Part shown: positions 63,714 through 64,000 of the stretch, piece after piece
How positions within the stretch are numbered: position 1 is the first letter of the stretch
How the letters are laid out: every line of letters begins with the position of its first letter
NCBI RefSeq assembly: GCF_003259615.1
Contig: NZ_QLLR01000011.1
Coordinates: forward strand, 84,937-148,936
Direction of reading: 5' to 3'
Origin: Pedobacter cryoconitis
GTDB taxonomy: Bacteria > Bacteroidota > Bacteroidia > Sphingobacteriales > Sphingobacteriaceae
Length of the DNA: 64,000 nt
Notes under the pieces: model-generated
What the model saw: the letters and a program-made list of their open reading frames with translations, nothing else
Told to the model about the DNA's origin: nothing
Database searches by the model: none
Translations under genes and position numbers: made by a program

Positions 63714-64000
63714 TAGCCTAAAAAGAAAGAACTTGACATTTCTCACCCCTCTAAACTGTGATCTAAAGGCTTTTATCTTTGCGTTAAATGATTCTGCAGA
63801 AGCATTCGTGGATCTGTTATCAAAATAATTCAATATCGTTTCGTAGTTGTTCTGAACAGTCCTTGCGATTGTATTAAATGACTTGCACCCCGCTTTTTCT
63901 ATCCTGTTGTACCATATCGCCAGTTTCTTAAATGCGACCAACCTGTCTTTTGAGTGGCTAAGTATGGAGGATAGTTCCTGAGAGACCTTGTAGGCCCTTT
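63696..64000 (-). mobile_element. ISL3-like transposase, C-terminal part
   Basis: The frame is open from the stop at 63696 through the right edge, so only the last ~100 residues are present. It includes YKVSQELSSILSHSKDRLVA, CKSFNTIARTVQN and the typical NYFDNRSTNASAESFNAKIK and FRGVRNVKFFLFRLSKIYA end. This is the C-terminus of DDE transposases of the ISL3/ISAon1 group of Bacteroidota. The insertion-sequence end and any terminal repeat near 63690 could not be fixed. The frame seems intact here. Confidence 0.85.

Overview
The window looks like chromosome from a Bacteroidota bacterium of the Sphingobacteriaceae, most like Pedobacter. The evidence is moderate GC, lipoproteins and TonB-dependent receptors with carboxypeptidase-regulatory N-domains, an ECF sigma/FecR/STN-receptor trio, several AraC-type regulators, few recognisable Shine-Dalgarno sequences and several matches to the Bacteroidota -7 box TAnnTTTG. 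No rRNA, tRNA, CRISPR array or prophage was recognised. Nearly all of it is ordinary chromosomal housekeeping and accessory content; only the last ~1 kb looks mobile or degraded.

1-9.3 kb: truncated hemF, a FAS1 lipoprotein, a DUF4442 thioesterase-like protein, an AlbA/Schlafen-type protein, a MATE exporter, an amidase divergent from an AraC regulator, a CDF metal transporter and a membrane metallophosphoesterase. 9.3-16.8 kb: a three-domain GH18 / polysaccharide deacetylase / GT2 membrane protein, DNA polymerase IV, a pentapeptide-repeat protein, a phytase-like esterase lipoprotein and an astacin-type protease.

17.0-27.2 kb: a compact minus-strand operon that I read as phytate/organophosphate scavenging: TonB-dependent receptor, beta-helix lipoprotein, beta-propeller phytase, purple-acid-phosphatase-like enzyme and an imelysin-like/di-haem peroxidase fusion. 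It is preceded by a repeat-rich control region and a TPR-HTH regulator. 27.4-42.7 kb: DUF3606 protein, TauE/SafE exporter with cardiolipin synthase, a lone receiver protein, a class III aminotransferase, an NDH-2/response regulator/histidine kinase operon, anmK, an mprF plus tandem-VirJ (AcvB-like) pair for aminoacyl-phosphatidylglycerol, an MFS exporter and methionine aminopeptidase.

43-54.6 kb: ElaA-type acetyltransferase, aquaporin, AraC/ankyrin/amidohydrolase group, a Bcr/CflA exporter with AraC regulator, then sigma, FecR and an STN-type outer-membrane receptor. 54.7-60.8 kb: DUF2784, an unknown secreted protein, a secreted protein made of eleven exact 25-residue DIFG repeats (the most novel-looking gene here), DUF2007, a DUF4932 metallopeptidase-like protein and an M20 hydrolase. 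60.9-64 kb: a TetX-like flavin monooxygenase, an AraC regulator broken by a frameshift, a repeat-dense intergenic region, a probably broken small gene and the C-terminal part of an ISL3-type transposase running off the right edge.

Start codons were moved downstream of the longest reading frame in several genes. In at least three cases the longest frame begins at a TTG that is itself part of a promoter-like TAnnTTTG (or one-mismatch) box. All functions are by sequence recognition only; no database search was run.
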